NCBI RefSeq assembly: GCF_021044425.1
Contig: NZ_JAJNEC010000005.1
Coordinates: 310,001-374,000, forward strand
DNA length: 64,000 nt
Source of the DNA: Niabella pedocola
Lineage (GTDB): Bacteria; Bacteroidota; Bacteroidia; Chitinophagales; Chitinophagaceae
Direction of reading: 5' to 3'
Below are positions 32,789-42,143 of this stretch, piece after piece (the stretch's first letter is position 1; each line of letters opens with the position of its first letter). Under the pieces are notes generated by a model. It was not told the DNA's origin. It ran no database searches and saw nothing but the letters and a program-made list of their open reading frames with translations. A program made the translations under genes and the position numbers.

Positions 32789-35536
32789 TTACATTGAAAA
32801 CGCTGTGTTGATAATTTCCTCCTGTTCGGCCTTGTGTACCTTCATAAACCCGGAGGCTGGTGCGGCGCTGGGCTTACGGCCAATGATACCATAGTTCATA
32901 TCTTTAAGGTTCATCTGGAGGAAAGACGCGGCACCCATATTGAGCGGTTCTTCCTGCACCCAGTACCATACGGCATTTTTATACTTGGCATATAACGCGT
33001 CCAGTTGCTTTTTGGGAAGCGGGTACAACTGCTCCATCCGTACAATGGCCACGTTTTTCCGGTTGTCTTTCAACTGCTTTTCCGCCAGGTCAAAATAGAT
33101 CTTACCGGAACAGAACAATACCGTTTTTACGGCTACCGGATCATCTGCATACGTATCGTCGATCAGTTCGCGGAACTTTCCGTTGGTAAACGCTTCTTTT
33201 AAAGAATAGCTGCCGGGATGCCGCAGGTTGGCCTTCGGTGCAAAATTTACCATCGGCTTACGGAACGGCCACCGCAGTTGCCGGCGTAAGGCATGAAAAT
33301 AGTTGGCAGATGTGGTGATATTGGTTACCACGATATTCATTTCTGCACAGGATTGTAAAAAGCGTTCGATGCGCGCGCTGCTGTGCTCCGGCCCCTGTCC
33401 TTCAAAACCGTGTGGCAGCAACATTACCAGCCCGTTCATCCGGTTCCATTTCTGTTCGGCGCTGGTGATGAACTGGTCAATCATGGTTTGCGCGCCGTTT
33501 ACAAAATCACCAAACTGAGCTTCCCAAAGCACCAGCACATTGGGAGAAGCCAGCGCAAAGCCGTATTCAAATCCCAATACCGCATATTCGCTCAGTAACG
33601 AGTTATAGATCCGGAATTTTTTACTTGTAGGCAACGCACTCAAACGGTTGTATGCCGCATCGGTTATTTCATCTCTTAAGATGGCATGGCGGGAGCTAAA
33701 GGTACCACGGCCTACATCCTGGCCGGTCATGCGCACATCAAAGCCATCCATCAGCAGGCTTCCAAAGGCCATCAATTCACCGGTAGCCCAGTCTACTTTC
33801 TGTTCTGTTTCCAGCAATTTTACTTTATCCTGCAACAGTTTGGCTACTTTCTTCAATGGTGTAAACCCTTCGGGTATGGTCATCAGGCCGTCAAATACGG
33901 TTTTAAACAGCTCGTTGCTGATCGCCGTATCCGGACTTTCATCAAAATCGGTTACCGTGGCTTTACGGAGGCTTTTCCATTGCAGCTCCGGCTCCTGGTA
34001 AGTATAGGGCAGCGGTTTTTGTTTCACTTCATCCAGGCGGTCCTGAAGATCGGCCCAGAATTTCTTCTCCATCTCCTTGGCCAGCTCCTTTGCATCCTCT
34101 TCTCCGTTATCCAGCAGGTATTTCACATATACTTCGCGGGGATTGGCATGTTTGTCAATCAACGCGTACATAGCCGGCTGGGTAAATTTGGGATCATCGC
34201 CCTCATTGTGCCCATGCCTGCGATAGCAAACCATATCGATAAATACATCGGCATGAAACTCGTTGCGGTAGCGGGTAGCGATCTCCGCGCATTTTACTAC
34301 CGCTTCTGGATCATCTCCGTTCACATGCAGCACCGGCGATTGCACCATGGCGGCCAGCGAAGTACAGTAATCGGCACTCCGCGCATCGGAAAAATCGGTG
34401 GTAAAACCGATCTGGTTATTGATCACAAAATGGATGGTACCGCCGGTATAAAACCCATTCAGCTTCGACATCTGCAACAGCTCATATACCACACCCTGCC
34501 CGGCCAGTGCCGCATCTCCGTGTATCAAGATGGGCAATACGCTTTCATAGCGCTCGTCATGCAAAATATTTGCACTGCTTCTGGCAAAGCCCAGTACTAC
34601 GGGGTCTACCGCCTCCAGGTGGGAGGGATTGGGCATTAATTTTAAATGTACGGTTTCTCCATTGGTGGCTTCAATAACACTTCCAAAACCCAGGTGGTAT
34701 TTTACATCTCCGCTTCCCATGGTCTGGTTAATCTCCCCTGTTCCCTCAAATTCGCTGAAGATCTGCTCATAGGTTTTTCCCAGGATATTGGCCAAAATAT
34801 TCAGCCTCCCCCGGTGGGCCATACCGATCACCACTTCCTTTACTTCCAGGGTTGCCGCCTTATTAATAATGGCATCAAGTGCTGCGATGGTTGTTTCTCC
34901 GCCTTCCAGTGAAAAACGTTTCTGCCCTACATATTTTGTATGCAGAAACTTCTCAAACATTACCCCCTCATTCAGTTTTTGCAGAATACGCTTTTTTTGT
35001 TCCAGCGGCAGCGGGCTGGTAAACTTCTTCTCCATTTCATTGGTCAGCCAGTCTACCTTCTTCTGGTCGCTGATATACTTGAACTCGATTCCCACATGCC
35101 CTGCATAGCATTTTTTCAGGTGCGCCAGGATATTCCTGAGCGAGGTGGTTCCCAGCCCAATCAGGTTTCCTGCTTCATATTCGTGGTCCAGGTCGGCTTC
35201 AGACAATCCAAAAAAAGGAAGGTCCAGGTTGGCTCCACGGTCTTTTCGTTGTTTTATCGGATTGGTATCTGCCAGCAAATGGCCTTTATTCCGGTAGCCC
35301 AAAATAAGCCGGTATACGGCGATCTCTTTCCTCCAGTCGGATCCTCCCCCTACGCCGGAAACAGCTGCAGCCGGCGCCCCGTTCTTCTGCGCCAGACCGT
35401 TTCCTACGGCAAAATCAAAGCCTTCAAAAAATTTTTTCAGTTCTACGTCTACAGTCTCGGGGTTATTTACAAACTCCTTGTACATGTTTTCAATAAATTC
35501 GGGAGAAGAGCTTGTAATGTACGAAAAATCCTTCAT
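32789..35536 (-). CDS. sucA: 2-oxoglutarate dehydrogenase E1
   Basis: 915 residues, normal for E1 of the 2-oxoglutarate complex. It decarboxylates 2-oxoglutarate with thiamine diphosphate and loads the lipoyl group of E2. Recognisable parts are the N-terminal SPEFIENMYKEFVNNP, the conserved KFLHTKYVGQKRFSLEGGE, VIGMAHRGRLNILANILGK, the ThDP/Mg region IHGDAALAGQGVVYE with INNQIGFTT, RRHGHNEGDDP, and GQDVGRGTFSSRHA. It has its own terminator and is not in an operon with sucB, which is unusual. Confidence 0.95.
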   Translation of the reverse strand: MKDFSYITSSSPEFIENMYKEFVNNPETVDVELKKFFEGFDFAVGNGLAQKNGAPAAAVSGVGGGSDWRKEIAVYRLILGYRNKGHLLADTNPIKQRKDRGANLDLPFFGLSEADLDHEYEAGNLIGLGTTSLRNILAHLKKCYAGHVGIEFKYISDQKKVDWLTNEMEKKFTSPLPLEQKKRILQKLNEGVMFEKFLHTKYVGQKRFSLEGGETTIAALDAIINKAATLEVKEVVIGMAHRGRLNILANILGKTYEQIFSEFEGTGEINQTMGSGDVKYHLGFGSVIEATNGETVHLKLMPNPSHLEAVDPVVLGFARSSANILHDERYESVLPILIHGDAALAGQGVVYELLQMSKLNGFYTGGTIHFVINNQIGFTTDFSDARSADYCTSLAAMVQSPVLHVNGDDPEAVVKCAEIATRYRNEFHADVFIDMVCYRRHGHNEGDDPKFTQPAMYALIDKHANPREVYVKYLLDNGEEDAKELAKEMEKKFWADLQDRLDEVKQKPLPYTYQEPELQWKSLRKATVTDFDESPDTAISNELFKTVFDGLMTIPEGFTPLKKVAKLLQDKVKLLETEQKVDWATGELMAFGSLLMDGFDVRMTGQDVGRGTFSSRHAILRDEITDAAYNRLSALPTSKKFRIYNSLLSEYAVLGFEYGFALASPNVLVLWEAQFGDFVNGAQTMIDQFITSAEQKWNRMNGLVMLLPHGFEGQGPEHSSARIERFLQSCAEMNIVVTNITTSANYFHALRRQLRWPFRKPMVNFAPKANLRHPGSYSLKEAFTNGKFRELIDDTYADDPVAVKTVLFCSGKIYFDLAEKQLKDNRKNVAIVRMEQLYPLPKKQLDALYAKYKNAVWYWVQEEPLNMGAASFLQMNLKDMNYGIIGRKPSAAPASGFMKVHKAEQEEIINTAFSM

Positions 35537-35716
35537 TGTAAATCAGCTATTTATATATTGTTTATCGTATAATATCAGATCAGAAAAAACATTCGAAAAT
35601 TGCCCCACAAGATACGCAATATTCGATCAATCACCGCGCCCTATTTTTCGATTTTAAGGTATGTTTAGAAAATAAAAACCCGGCGTACAGCGCAGGCGGA
35701 AAGAAAAAAGGAAGAT

Positions 35717-35750
35717 TTTGCCGATATTTGATTTATTTCCGTTACCTTTG
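35717..35750 (+). promoter_or_regulatory. Promoter of rpsT
   Basis: TTTG at 35717-35720 and TACCTTTG at 35743-35750, an exact -7 consensus with a 22-base spacer. The transcript would start near 35757, about 14 bases ahead of the ATG. Confidence 0.65.
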
Positions 35751-35770
35751 CCGTCCAAAAAAAGAGATCA

Positions 35771-36031
35771 ATGGCGAATCATAAAGCTACAAAGAAACAT
35801 GCACGTCAGGCCTTAAAGCGTCGCGACAGAAATAAGTATTATGGTAAAACAACCCGTAATGCCATTAAAAGTCTGAGGGCTACGGAAGGTGCTGAAGCCA
35901 AAGAGCAATTACCCTTGGTTGAGAGCATGATCGACAAATTAGCTAAAAGAGGGGTTATTCACCGTAATAAAGCGGCGAACCTGAAGAGCAAACTGGCTAA
36001 AAAGATCAACGCAGCAGCTACTGCTGCCTAG
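35771..36031 (+). CDS. rpsT: 30S ribosomal protein S20
   Basis: 86 residues. It starts [21 protein letters not shown] and continues [42 protein letters not shown], the usual basic helical bundle of S20. It binds 16S rRNA early in 30S assembly. It is a single gene with an exact promoter box and a hairpin terminator. Confidence 0.96.
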   Translation: MANHKATKKHARQALKRRDRNKYYGKTTRNAIKSLRATEGAEAKEQLPLVESMIDKLAKRGVIHRNKAANLKSKLAKKINAAATAA

Positions 36032-36056
36032 TACCGGTACTTCATCTTTTTAAGAA

Positions 36057-36090
36057 ATAAAAAAGGAAGAGCTTCACTCTTCCTTTTGTT
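36057..36090 (+). terminator. Intrinsic terminator of rpsT
   Basis: The stem AAAAGGAAGAG (36061-36071), loop CTTCA and stem CTCTTCCTTTT (36077-36087) lie 29 bases after the rpsT stop. Confidence 0.85.
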
Positions 36091-36264
36091 GTTATAATTA
36101 TCTTTCAACCTATTTGTAAAGCCGTCCTTCTGCTAACACCTCTGCCTGCTTCCTTAGCCTCTGTACAGGCGGTTTTATCCTTCTTCATAGCCGGCTACCC
36201 AAGCCTTTTTGCGGCCGCATCACGAAGACAACGGCCAGGCCCGGTAAGATCTTTTCTTTGTTTT

Positions 36265-37092
36265 TTAGTGCGCCTGTGTTTCGCTATAGGCGATCACCGC
36301 ATTTTTTACACTTTTATTTTCCAGCAACAGCCGTTTGGCCTGTTCATAGTCCTTTAGCCCTGTTTTTTCCATTACCATTTTGGTACCCCGGTCAACCAGC
36401 TTATCGTTGGTCAGCTGCATATTCACCATCCGGTTTCCTTCTACCCGGCCCAGCTGGATCATTACGGTGGTGGAAATCATATTCAGCACCAGCTTTTGGG
36501 CCGTGCCGCTTTTCATACGGGTGCTCCCGGTAACAAATTCCGGTCCTACAATCACTTCCACCGGAAAGTCGGCAACAGCGCTTACGGGAGCGTTGGGGTT
36601 GGAGCTGATACTTCCGGTAGCAATGCCTCTTTTCTGACATTCGCGCAAGGCGCCGATCACATAGGGAGTAGAACCGCTGGCTGCCACGCCTACCACCACG
36701 TCTTTTTCATTTACGCCGTGCGCTTCCAGGTCTTTCCAGCCCTGTATCTCATCATCTTCCGCATTTTCTACCGGGGTAGTGATGGCCTTCCATCCGCCAG
36801 CAATGATCCCGATTACCACACCTGTTGGCAAGCCATAAGTGGGGGGAATTTCGCTGGCATCCAGGATACCCAAACGCCCGCTGGTACCGGCTCCGATATA
36901 AAACAACCGTCCGCCTCCGATCATATTTTCAACAATCGCCTCGATCAGTTTTTCAATTTCAGGAATCACCCGCTGAACCGCCAGCGGCACTTCCTGGTCT
37001 TCCTTGTTCATGGATGTAAGCAACTCATGTACCGACATCTTTTCTAGGTGATCATATCTGCTAGACTGCTCCGTGATCTTTTCTCCTGCCAT
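36265..37092 (-). CDS. murQ: N-acetylmuramic acid 6-phosphate etherase
   Basis: 275 residues with one SIS domain. It cleaves the lactyl ether of MurNAc-6-P to give GlcNAc-6-P and lactate in peptidoglycan recycling. Motifs are TEQSSRYDHLEKMSVHELLTSMNKED, FYIGAGTSGRLGILDASEIPPTYG, EDDEIQGWKDL, GVAASGSTPYVIGAL and VTGSTRMKSGTAQKLVLNM. The kinase gene for an amino sugar sits 27 bases upstream on the same strand, so the two form an operon. Confidence 0.95.
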   Translation of the reverse strand: MAGEKITEQSSRYDHLEKMSVHELLTSMNKEDQEVPLAVQRVIPEIEKLIEAIVENMIGGGRLFYIGAGTSGRLGILDASEIPPTYGLPTGVVIGIIAGGWKAITTPVENAEDDEIQGWKDLEAHGVNEKDVVVGVAASGSTPYVIGALRECQKRGIATGSISSNPNAPVSAVADFPVEVIVGPEFVTGSTRMKSGTAQKLVLNMISTTVMIQLGRVEGNRMVNMQLTNDKLVDRGTKMVMEKTGLKDYEQAKRLLLENKSVKNAVIAYSETQAH

Positions 37093-37119
37093 ATAACCAA
37101 TTAATTTCTTTTTAATAAT

Positions 37120-37962
37120 TCAGGAATGATATTCCACCAGCCCTTTCATGGGCTTTTGAAGCACCTTTCCCAGCTCAAAACTGTAACTGCTGCAAAGTTC
37201 CTTTAATACATCTTTAAAACCAAAAGCGATACTTCCAACAAAGCTGATCGGGTACTTCCAGGCTTCCTGGAATTTGCAAAGGTGCGTAAAAAAGAAATCA
37301 TTTAGTCCATCCTCAATAATATTCTCTACCATATAATGTCCCCGGTTATCTGCCAGGAACTTTGCAAACCCCGCAAGATAACGGTTTGGCAGCGGCTGCT
37401 TGTATACCCGCTCCAGGATTTCCGTAGCATTGGTTACATAGGCCGCATCAAAACGGGCGCGCAGGTCTTCATCGAAGGTATTGTATAAAAAATACTGGAT
37501 CACTTTCCTGCCCAGGTAGGCCCCACTCCCCTCATCGCCCAGCACATACCCCAGCCCGGGACTGTTTTTCTGAATTTTCCGCCCGTCATAATAACAGGCG
37601 CTGGCCCCGGTACCCAGGATACACGCGACACCTTTGCTCTTGCCACAGAGGCCGCGGGCCGCCCCTTCCACATCATGCCAAACCTGCACCTTGGCCTCCC
37701 TGAACAAACCACGCAGGCTTTTTTGCACCATTTTGCGGTTGTCCGGGTTCAAACAGCCGGTACCATAATAAAACACCTCATCAACCACCACATTTTTCAG
37801 CTTTGGAAGCAACTCCTTTGTTAATAAGGCCGCGATCTGGTCCCCATTTAAAAAATAAGGGCTTACCCCGCTGGTAAGTACTGTTTTTGTTTTTCCATTA
37901 TTCAGAAGACACCATTCTACTTTCGTAGATCCCGCATCTGCGATGAGTTGCACGTTTGACAT
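37120..37962 (-). CDS. N-acetylglucosamine (amino sugar) kinase, BadF/BadG family
   Basis: 280 residues of the ASKHA fold. The first phosphate loop is LIADAGSTKVEWCLL, the second ACILGTGASACYYDG, followed by GLGYVLGDEGSGAYLGRKV, typical of GlcNAc kinase/BadF-type ATPases in Bacteroidota. Paired with murQ, it probably phosphorylates GlcNAc or MurNAc released during wall turnover. Which sugar it uses cannot be read from the sequence. A minus-strand promoter box lies at 38021-38028. Confidence 0.88.
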   Translation of the reverse strand: MSNVQLIADAGSTKVEWCLLNNGKTKTVLTSGVSPYFLNGDQIAALLTKELLPKLKNVVVDEVFYYGTGCLNPDNRKMVQKSLRGLFREAKVQVWHDVEGAARGLCGKSKGVACILGTGASACYYDGRKIQKNSPGLGYVLGDEGSGAYLGRKVIQYFLYNTFDEDLRARFDAAYVTNATEILERVYKQPLPNRYLAGFAKFLADNRGHYMVENIIEDGLNDFFFTHLCKFQEAWKYPISFVGSIAFGFKDVLKELCSSYSFELGKVLQKPMKGLVEYHS

Positions 37963-38020
37963 TAAGACAGGAGTTTAGACCGATAGTTATCCGGGTGAAT
38001 TTACACCGCAATATAAGTAT

Positions 38021-38028
38021 CAAAAATA
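38021..38028 (-). promoter_or_regulatory. -7 promoter box of the murQ operon
   Basis: On the minus strand this reads TATTTTTG, an exact TAnnTTTG match 58 bases ahead of the kinase ATG at 37962. Confidence 0.45.
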
Positions 38029-38117
38029 GCTTATTTATAAAATAAACAGAAAATGATTTGATTTCTAAAATAAACAGCAAAGTTTGTCTATTTTGCAGCC
38101 TCGCATAAATCATACGA

Positions 38118-39707
38118 ATGAAAAAGAAATTTGAGGTCTGGCTGCCGCTGCTGTTCTCACTGGTGATGATCATCGGAATGTTCATCGGTTACAAGCTGCG
38201 CGGAGCACAACCCAACGGAGGATTTGCAAAATCCGGGCGTAGCACCGCACTGGAGGAAGCACTTGAAATCATCCGGCAGAAATATGTAGATTCTGTAAAA
38301 CTGGATACCCTGGAAGCCAATGCGATCCGGGAAATGATGGATGAACTGGATCCACACTCCGTATACCTTCCTCCTGTAGACCTTAAAGAAACCAATGAGT
38401 CGCTTTCGGGTAAATTTGAAGGCATCGGTGTTGAGTACAACCAGATCCGGGATACCGTTAATATTACGTACGTATTAAAAGGAGGGCCCAGCGAAAAGGC
38501 CGGGCTAAAAATAGGCGACCAGATCATTAAAGTAAATGATTCGCTCCTCGCAGGCAAAAAAACAAGCGGCACCACCGTCCGCAACCTGATCCGGGGAGAA
38601 AAAGGAACCACGGTAAACCTCCAGATCCTGCGGAACAAAACCCTGCTGACCATCCCGGTAACCCGCAACAATATTCCAACACCTACCCTGGTGGCCGCGT
38701 ATATGATCAACAAAAACGCGGGCTACATTAAACTGGATAAGTTTGGGTCAAACACCTACCGTGAGTTTATGGAAACCATGGAGCGCCTCAAAAAAGAGGG
38801 CCTTACAGAACTGGTACTGGACTTACGGGGAAACCCCGGAGGCTATATGGAACAAGCCATTGATATTGCCGACGAATTCCTGAGCGGCGATAAGCTGGTT
38901 GTATATACGCAGGGCACCAACAGTCCGAAAAAGGAATACCGGTGTAAACGGCCGGGTGTTTTTGAAACCGGAAAACTAACGGTGCTTGTGGATGAATTAT
39001 CAGCGAGCGCCAGCGAGATCCTGAGCGGAGCCTTACAGGACTGGGACAGGGCTACCATTATCGGCCGCAGAACCTTTGGAAAAGGACTGGTACAGGAAAT
39101 CTTTCCCCTAAGCGATGGCTCGGCCCTGAAGCTGACAGTTTCCCGCTATTATACCCCGCTGGGCAGAAGCATCCAACGTCCGTATAACAAAGGAAGGAAA
39201 GTATACATGGACGATATCTGGGAGCGGTATGCCAATGGCCAGGCTTATTTTGCGGACAGCAATAAAGTAAATAATGGTAAGGAATATAAAACGCCGGGGG
39301 GGCGCATCCTTTACGGAGGTGGAGGTATTATGCCCGATGTGTTTGTAGGCCTTGACACCTCCAAAACCTCGAAAGAGATCAACCGGCTGTTCTTCAACGG
39401 CGCGTTTACCGACTTTGTGTTCCATTATTATCTCGACAACCAGAAAGTGATGGAGCCCTATGCCTCACCGATTTCGTTTTCCCAGGCCTTTGATCCGGGA
39501 AAAGCGATGTGGCAGCAGTTTGTAAACCGGGCTCAAAAAGATACCGTAAATTTAACGCGTATTCCGGAAGCCGAAAAGCTGCGCGTATCCAACCGGATGG
39601 AAGCTTACCTGGCGCGGTTTAAATGGAGAGACAGCGGTTACTACCAGATCCTGAACCTTACGGATTCTGTAGTGTTAAAAGCGGTAGACCTTTTAAAAAC
39701 AAAATAA
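38118..39707 (+). CDS. S41 family C-terminal processing protease
   Basis: 529 residues. A signal anchor occupies about 7-28. A PDZ domain follows (about 95-180: SLSGKFEGIGVEYN, GGPSEKAGLKIGDQIIKVND). The catalytic dyad is S297 in DELSASASE and K322 in RTFGKGLVQ, spaced as in Prc/CtpA. A long C-terminal part (about 400-529) is typical of the Bacteroidota form. It trims periplasmic proteins from the C terminus. The next gene starts one base after its stop, so the two are co-transcribed. Confidence 0.93.
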   Translation: MKKKFEVWLPLLFSLVMIIGMFIGYKLRGAQPNGGFAKSGRSTALEEALEIIRQKYVDSVKLDTLEANAIREMMDELDPHSVYLPPVDLKETNESLSGKFEGIGVEYNQIRDTVNITYVLKGGPSEKAGLKIGDQIIKVNDSLLAGKKTSGTTVRNLIRGEKGTTVNLQILRNKTLLTIPVTRNNIPTPTLVAAYMINKNAGYIKLDKFGSNTYREFMETMERLKKEGLTELVLDLRGNPGGYMEQAIDIADEFLSGDKLVVYTQGTNSPKKEYRCKRPGVFETGKLTVLVDELSASASEILSGALQDWDRATIIGRRTFGKGLVQEIFPLSDGSALKLTVSRYYTPLGRSIQRPYNKGRKVYMDDIWERYANGQAYFADSNKVNNGKEYKTPGGRILYGGGGIMPDVFVGLDTSKTSKEINRLFFNGAFTDFVFHYYLDNQKVMEPYASPISFSQAFDPGKAMWQQFVNRAQKDTVNLTRIPEAEKLRVSNRMEAYLARFKWRDSGYYQILNLTDSVVLKAVDLLKTK

Positions 39708-39708
39708 G

Positions 39709-41067
39709 ATGGATATTAAAAATAATATACTGGAAACCATCGGCAATACCCCGCTCATCCGTTTAAACCGGATCACCCGGGAGTTGCCCTGTACCGTGGC
39801 GGCCAAAGTAGATTATTTCAACCCCGGCAACAGCATCAAGGACCGTATGGCTATTAAGATGATTGAAGTAGCGGAAGCGGAAGGGCACCTGAAGGCGGGC
39901 GGCACCATCATCGAAGGTACCAGTGGCAATACAGGAATGGGGCTTGCCCTGGGTGCTATTGTAAAGGGTTACAAATGCATTTTTGTTACCACCGATAAGC
40001 AATCCAAAGAGAAGGCCGATGTACTGAAGGCCATGGGCGCCGAAGTGATCGTTTGTCCCACCAATGTAGAACCCGAAGACCCGCAGAGCTATTACAGTGT
40101 GGCGGCACGGCTGGCTAAGGAAACCCCCAATGCCTATCATATGAATCAATATGATAACCTCGCCAACCGCCTCGCCCATTATGAAACCACGGGCCCGGAA
40201 ATCTGGAAACAAACGGAAGGCAGGATCACCCACCTGGTGTGCACTGCAGGTACCGGCGGCACCATTACCGGTACAGCCAAATACCTGAAAGAACAAAATC
40301 CCAACATCAAAGTATGGGCAGTAGATGCATACGGGTCACTGCTTACGAAGTATTTTAATACCGGCGAAGCGGATATGAATGAAGTATATCCTTATTTCAG
40401 CGAAGGTTTTGGGGAAGATTTTGTACCGAAGAACTACGACATGAGCGTGATCGATGCGTTTACGCAGGTTACCGATAAAGACGGTGCGATCATGGCCCGT
40501 AAACTGGCCAAGGAAGAAGGATTGTTTTGCGGGTACAGTGCGGGAAGCTGTATCAAAGGACTGCTGCAGCTTAAAGACAGCCTGACAAAGGACGACCTTG
40601 TTGTTTGCATTTTTCATGACCATGGCAGCCGTTATGTGGCAAAGATCTATAACGACCAGTGGATGATGGAGCGCGGATTCCTGGAAGTAAAAACATTTAA
40701 GGACATTATTAACAGCCGCAGCAACCGCCCACTGGTAACCATACAGCAAACGGCACCGGTATCGGAAGCGGTTGAATTGATGCGCAAATACGATATCGAG
40801 CACATACCGGTGATGGAAAACGGCACCGTGATCGGCGCTGTGAGTGAAGGCGGTCTGTTTCAAAAAATATTTTCCGACCCGAACATCAAGCACGAAAGCC
40901 TGCAGAACATCCTGGAACCTGCCTATCCTGTTGTGGCGTTTGATACACCGGTAGAACGCATCGGATCGCTGATCAGCAAGGCCAACGGAGCGGTGCTGGC
41001 GCAGGATGAGGCGGGGAATTATCATATTGTTACCAAGTACGATATCGTACAGAGCGTAGCCAAATAA
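39709..41067 (+). CDS. PLP-dependent cysteine synthase/cystathionine beta-synthase with CBS pair
   Basis: 452 residues. The fold-type II PLP domain has the lysine K44 in NPGNSIKDRMA, the phosphate/substrate loop EGTSGNTGMGLAL, and CTAGTGGTITGTAKYL. Two CBS domains follow (about 335-452: IQQTAPVSEAVELMRKYDIEHIPVMENGTVIG and the second repeat). The layout is that of cystathionine beta-synthase; in Bacteroidota such proteins may instead make cysteine. It links with the SAM-riboswitch-controlled enzyme at 61 kb in sulfur amino-acid metabolism. It is co-transcribed with the protease before it. Confidence 0.92.
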   Translation: MDIKNNILETIGNTPLIRLNRITRELPCTVAAKVDYFNPGNSIKDRMAIKMIEVAEAEGHLKAGGTIIEGTSGNTGMGLALGAIVKGYKCIFVTTDKQSKEKADVLKAMGAEVIVCPTNVEPEDPQSYYSVAARLAKETPNAYHMNQYDNLANRLAHYETTGPEIWKQTEGRITHLVCTAGTGGTITGTAKYLKEQNPNIKVWAVDAYGSLLTKYFNTGEADMNEVYPYFSEGFGEDFVPKNYDMSVIDAFTQVTDKDGAIMARKLAKEEGLFCGYSAGSCIKGLLQLKDSLTKDDLVVCIFHDHGSRYVAKIYNDQWMMERGFLEVKTFKDIINSRSNRPLVTIQQTAPVSEAVELMRKYDIEHIPVMENGTVIGAVSEGGLFQKIFSDPNIKHESLQNILEPAYPVVAFDTPVERIGSLISKANGAVLAQDEAGNYHIVTKYDIVQSVAK

Positions 41068-41085
41068 AATTTGTACCTTTACAGT

Positions 41086-41625
41086 ATGGCATATGCTCAA
41101 AAAATATTGCCCCATTACACATACGACGACTGGGTGCACTGGGAAGGCCGGTGGGAGCTGATCGACGGCATTCCCATTGCTATGAGTCCCATGCCGCAGC
41201 CGAGACATCAGCGGGTAGCTGCTGAAATCCGGTACGCCTTTATGAATACGTTGAAAGCTACTTCCTGTCAACGGTGCCATTCATATGACCCGCTCGATTA
41301 TAAAATCGCGGAGGATACCATCCTGGTTCCGGATGTACTGATTGTATGCGGTGAGATTTTCAAACCCTACCTGGATTTTGCGCCGGCACTGGTGGTTGAA
41401 GTATTGTCGCCGGCTACTGCATTGCGCGATCGCCATACCAAATACGAATTGTATGAGCAGCAAAAAGTTCCGTTTTACCTGATCGCTGATCCCGAAAAAG
41501 AAACCCTCGAAATTTATCAGCTGATCAACGAGCTGTATGAGCTGCAACCGGCTACGGGAGCCTTTACTTTTAACCTGGAAAAAGATTGTAACATTGATGT
41601 TGACTTTACAAAAATCTGGAGCTAA
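41086..41625 (+). CDS. Uma2 family (DUF820) putative nuclease
   Basis: 179 residues. The family pattern is visible: YTYDDWVHWEGRWELIDGIPIAMSPMPQPRHQRV, then DTILVPDVLIVC, ALVVEVLSPATALRDRHTKYELYEQQKVPFYLI. The PD-(D/E)xK-like core residues (D in PDV, E-x-L in VEVLS, K in HTKYELY) are present. Molecular function is unproven for most members. The ATG at 41086 is preferred over a TTG five codons upstream. It lies 18 bases after the PLP enzyme gene. Confidence 0.85.
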   Translation: MAYAQKILPHYTYDDWVHWEGRWELIDGIPIAMSPMPQPRHQRVAAEIRYAFMNTLKATSCQRCHSYDPLDYKIAEDTILVPDVLIVCGEIFKPYLDFAPALVVEVLSPATALRDRHTKYELYEQQKVPFYLIADPEKETLEIYQLINELYELQPATGAFTFNLEKDCNIDVDFTKIWS

Positions 41626-41723
41626 AAGATCCCGTTTTATCAGCTCCATAAGACTTCAATAACTCCCCGGTCTGTTTAACCGGAACCTGTATTTTTAGCG
41701 CTCAAATCAGAAACCATTTTTGC

Positions 41724-42136
41724 ATGAAATTTACCAATCCAATAGAGAAGAACATTAACAGAGATACAAAACAATTTATCCTTTCACTATCCGGATATTA
41801 AAATAAGAAAAGCGTTTTTTAATGCCTTTGGGCCCCAGCACCTTCTGGTACCTTCCGGAGCCATGAAGCATGTGATCCGCCCGGCCAAAAACAACACCGT
41901 TCTTGTTACTGATTTTATTCCACCCATATTGATCACCATTGTGGCCTTGCTGGCAAGCATCGTTGTGGTTTCAGTAAGTACCGGTATTTGGAGGCGCCGG
42001 TGGTTTGGGATTTGTGCTGTTATTCCTTTTGATAAAGGCCATTTACAAATCGGCGAATAAAGAAAAATTTGATAAGTTTCATACCGACCTAGAGCTGGCA
42101 TTAACCCGTTCGAACCAGCCGGGTTCTATTTTCTAA
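41724..42136 (+). pseudogene. Small membrane protein gene broken by two frameshifts
   Basis: Three consecutive frames give protein-like text in one direction. First, an ATG at 41724 gives MKFTNPIEKNINRDTKQF. Then a +1 frame gives HYPDIKIRKAFFNAFG through LITIVALLASIVVVSVST (a membrane helix). Then, from about 41978, a further +1 frame gives GGAGGLGFVLLFLLIKAIYK (a second helix) and a polar tail ending NQPGSIF with TAA at 42134-42136. Read as one gene it would encode about 137 residues with two membrane helices. I do not recognise the family. Shifts lie near 41780-41795 and 41978-41992. Sequencing error or programmed shifting are the alternatives. Confidence 0.55.
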
Positions 42137-42143
42137 GACCCTG

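Noticed and set aside
33686..34639. Plus-strand frame of 317 codons
   Set aside because: It is the shadow of sucA.
40336..41280. Minus-strand frame of 314 codons
   Set aside because: It is opposite the PLP/CBS enzyme and shows no domain.
42108..42122. TTCGAACC stretch as a possible tRNA T-arm
   Set aside because: No acceptor, D or anticodon stems can be drawn around it; it lies in the frameshifted gene.
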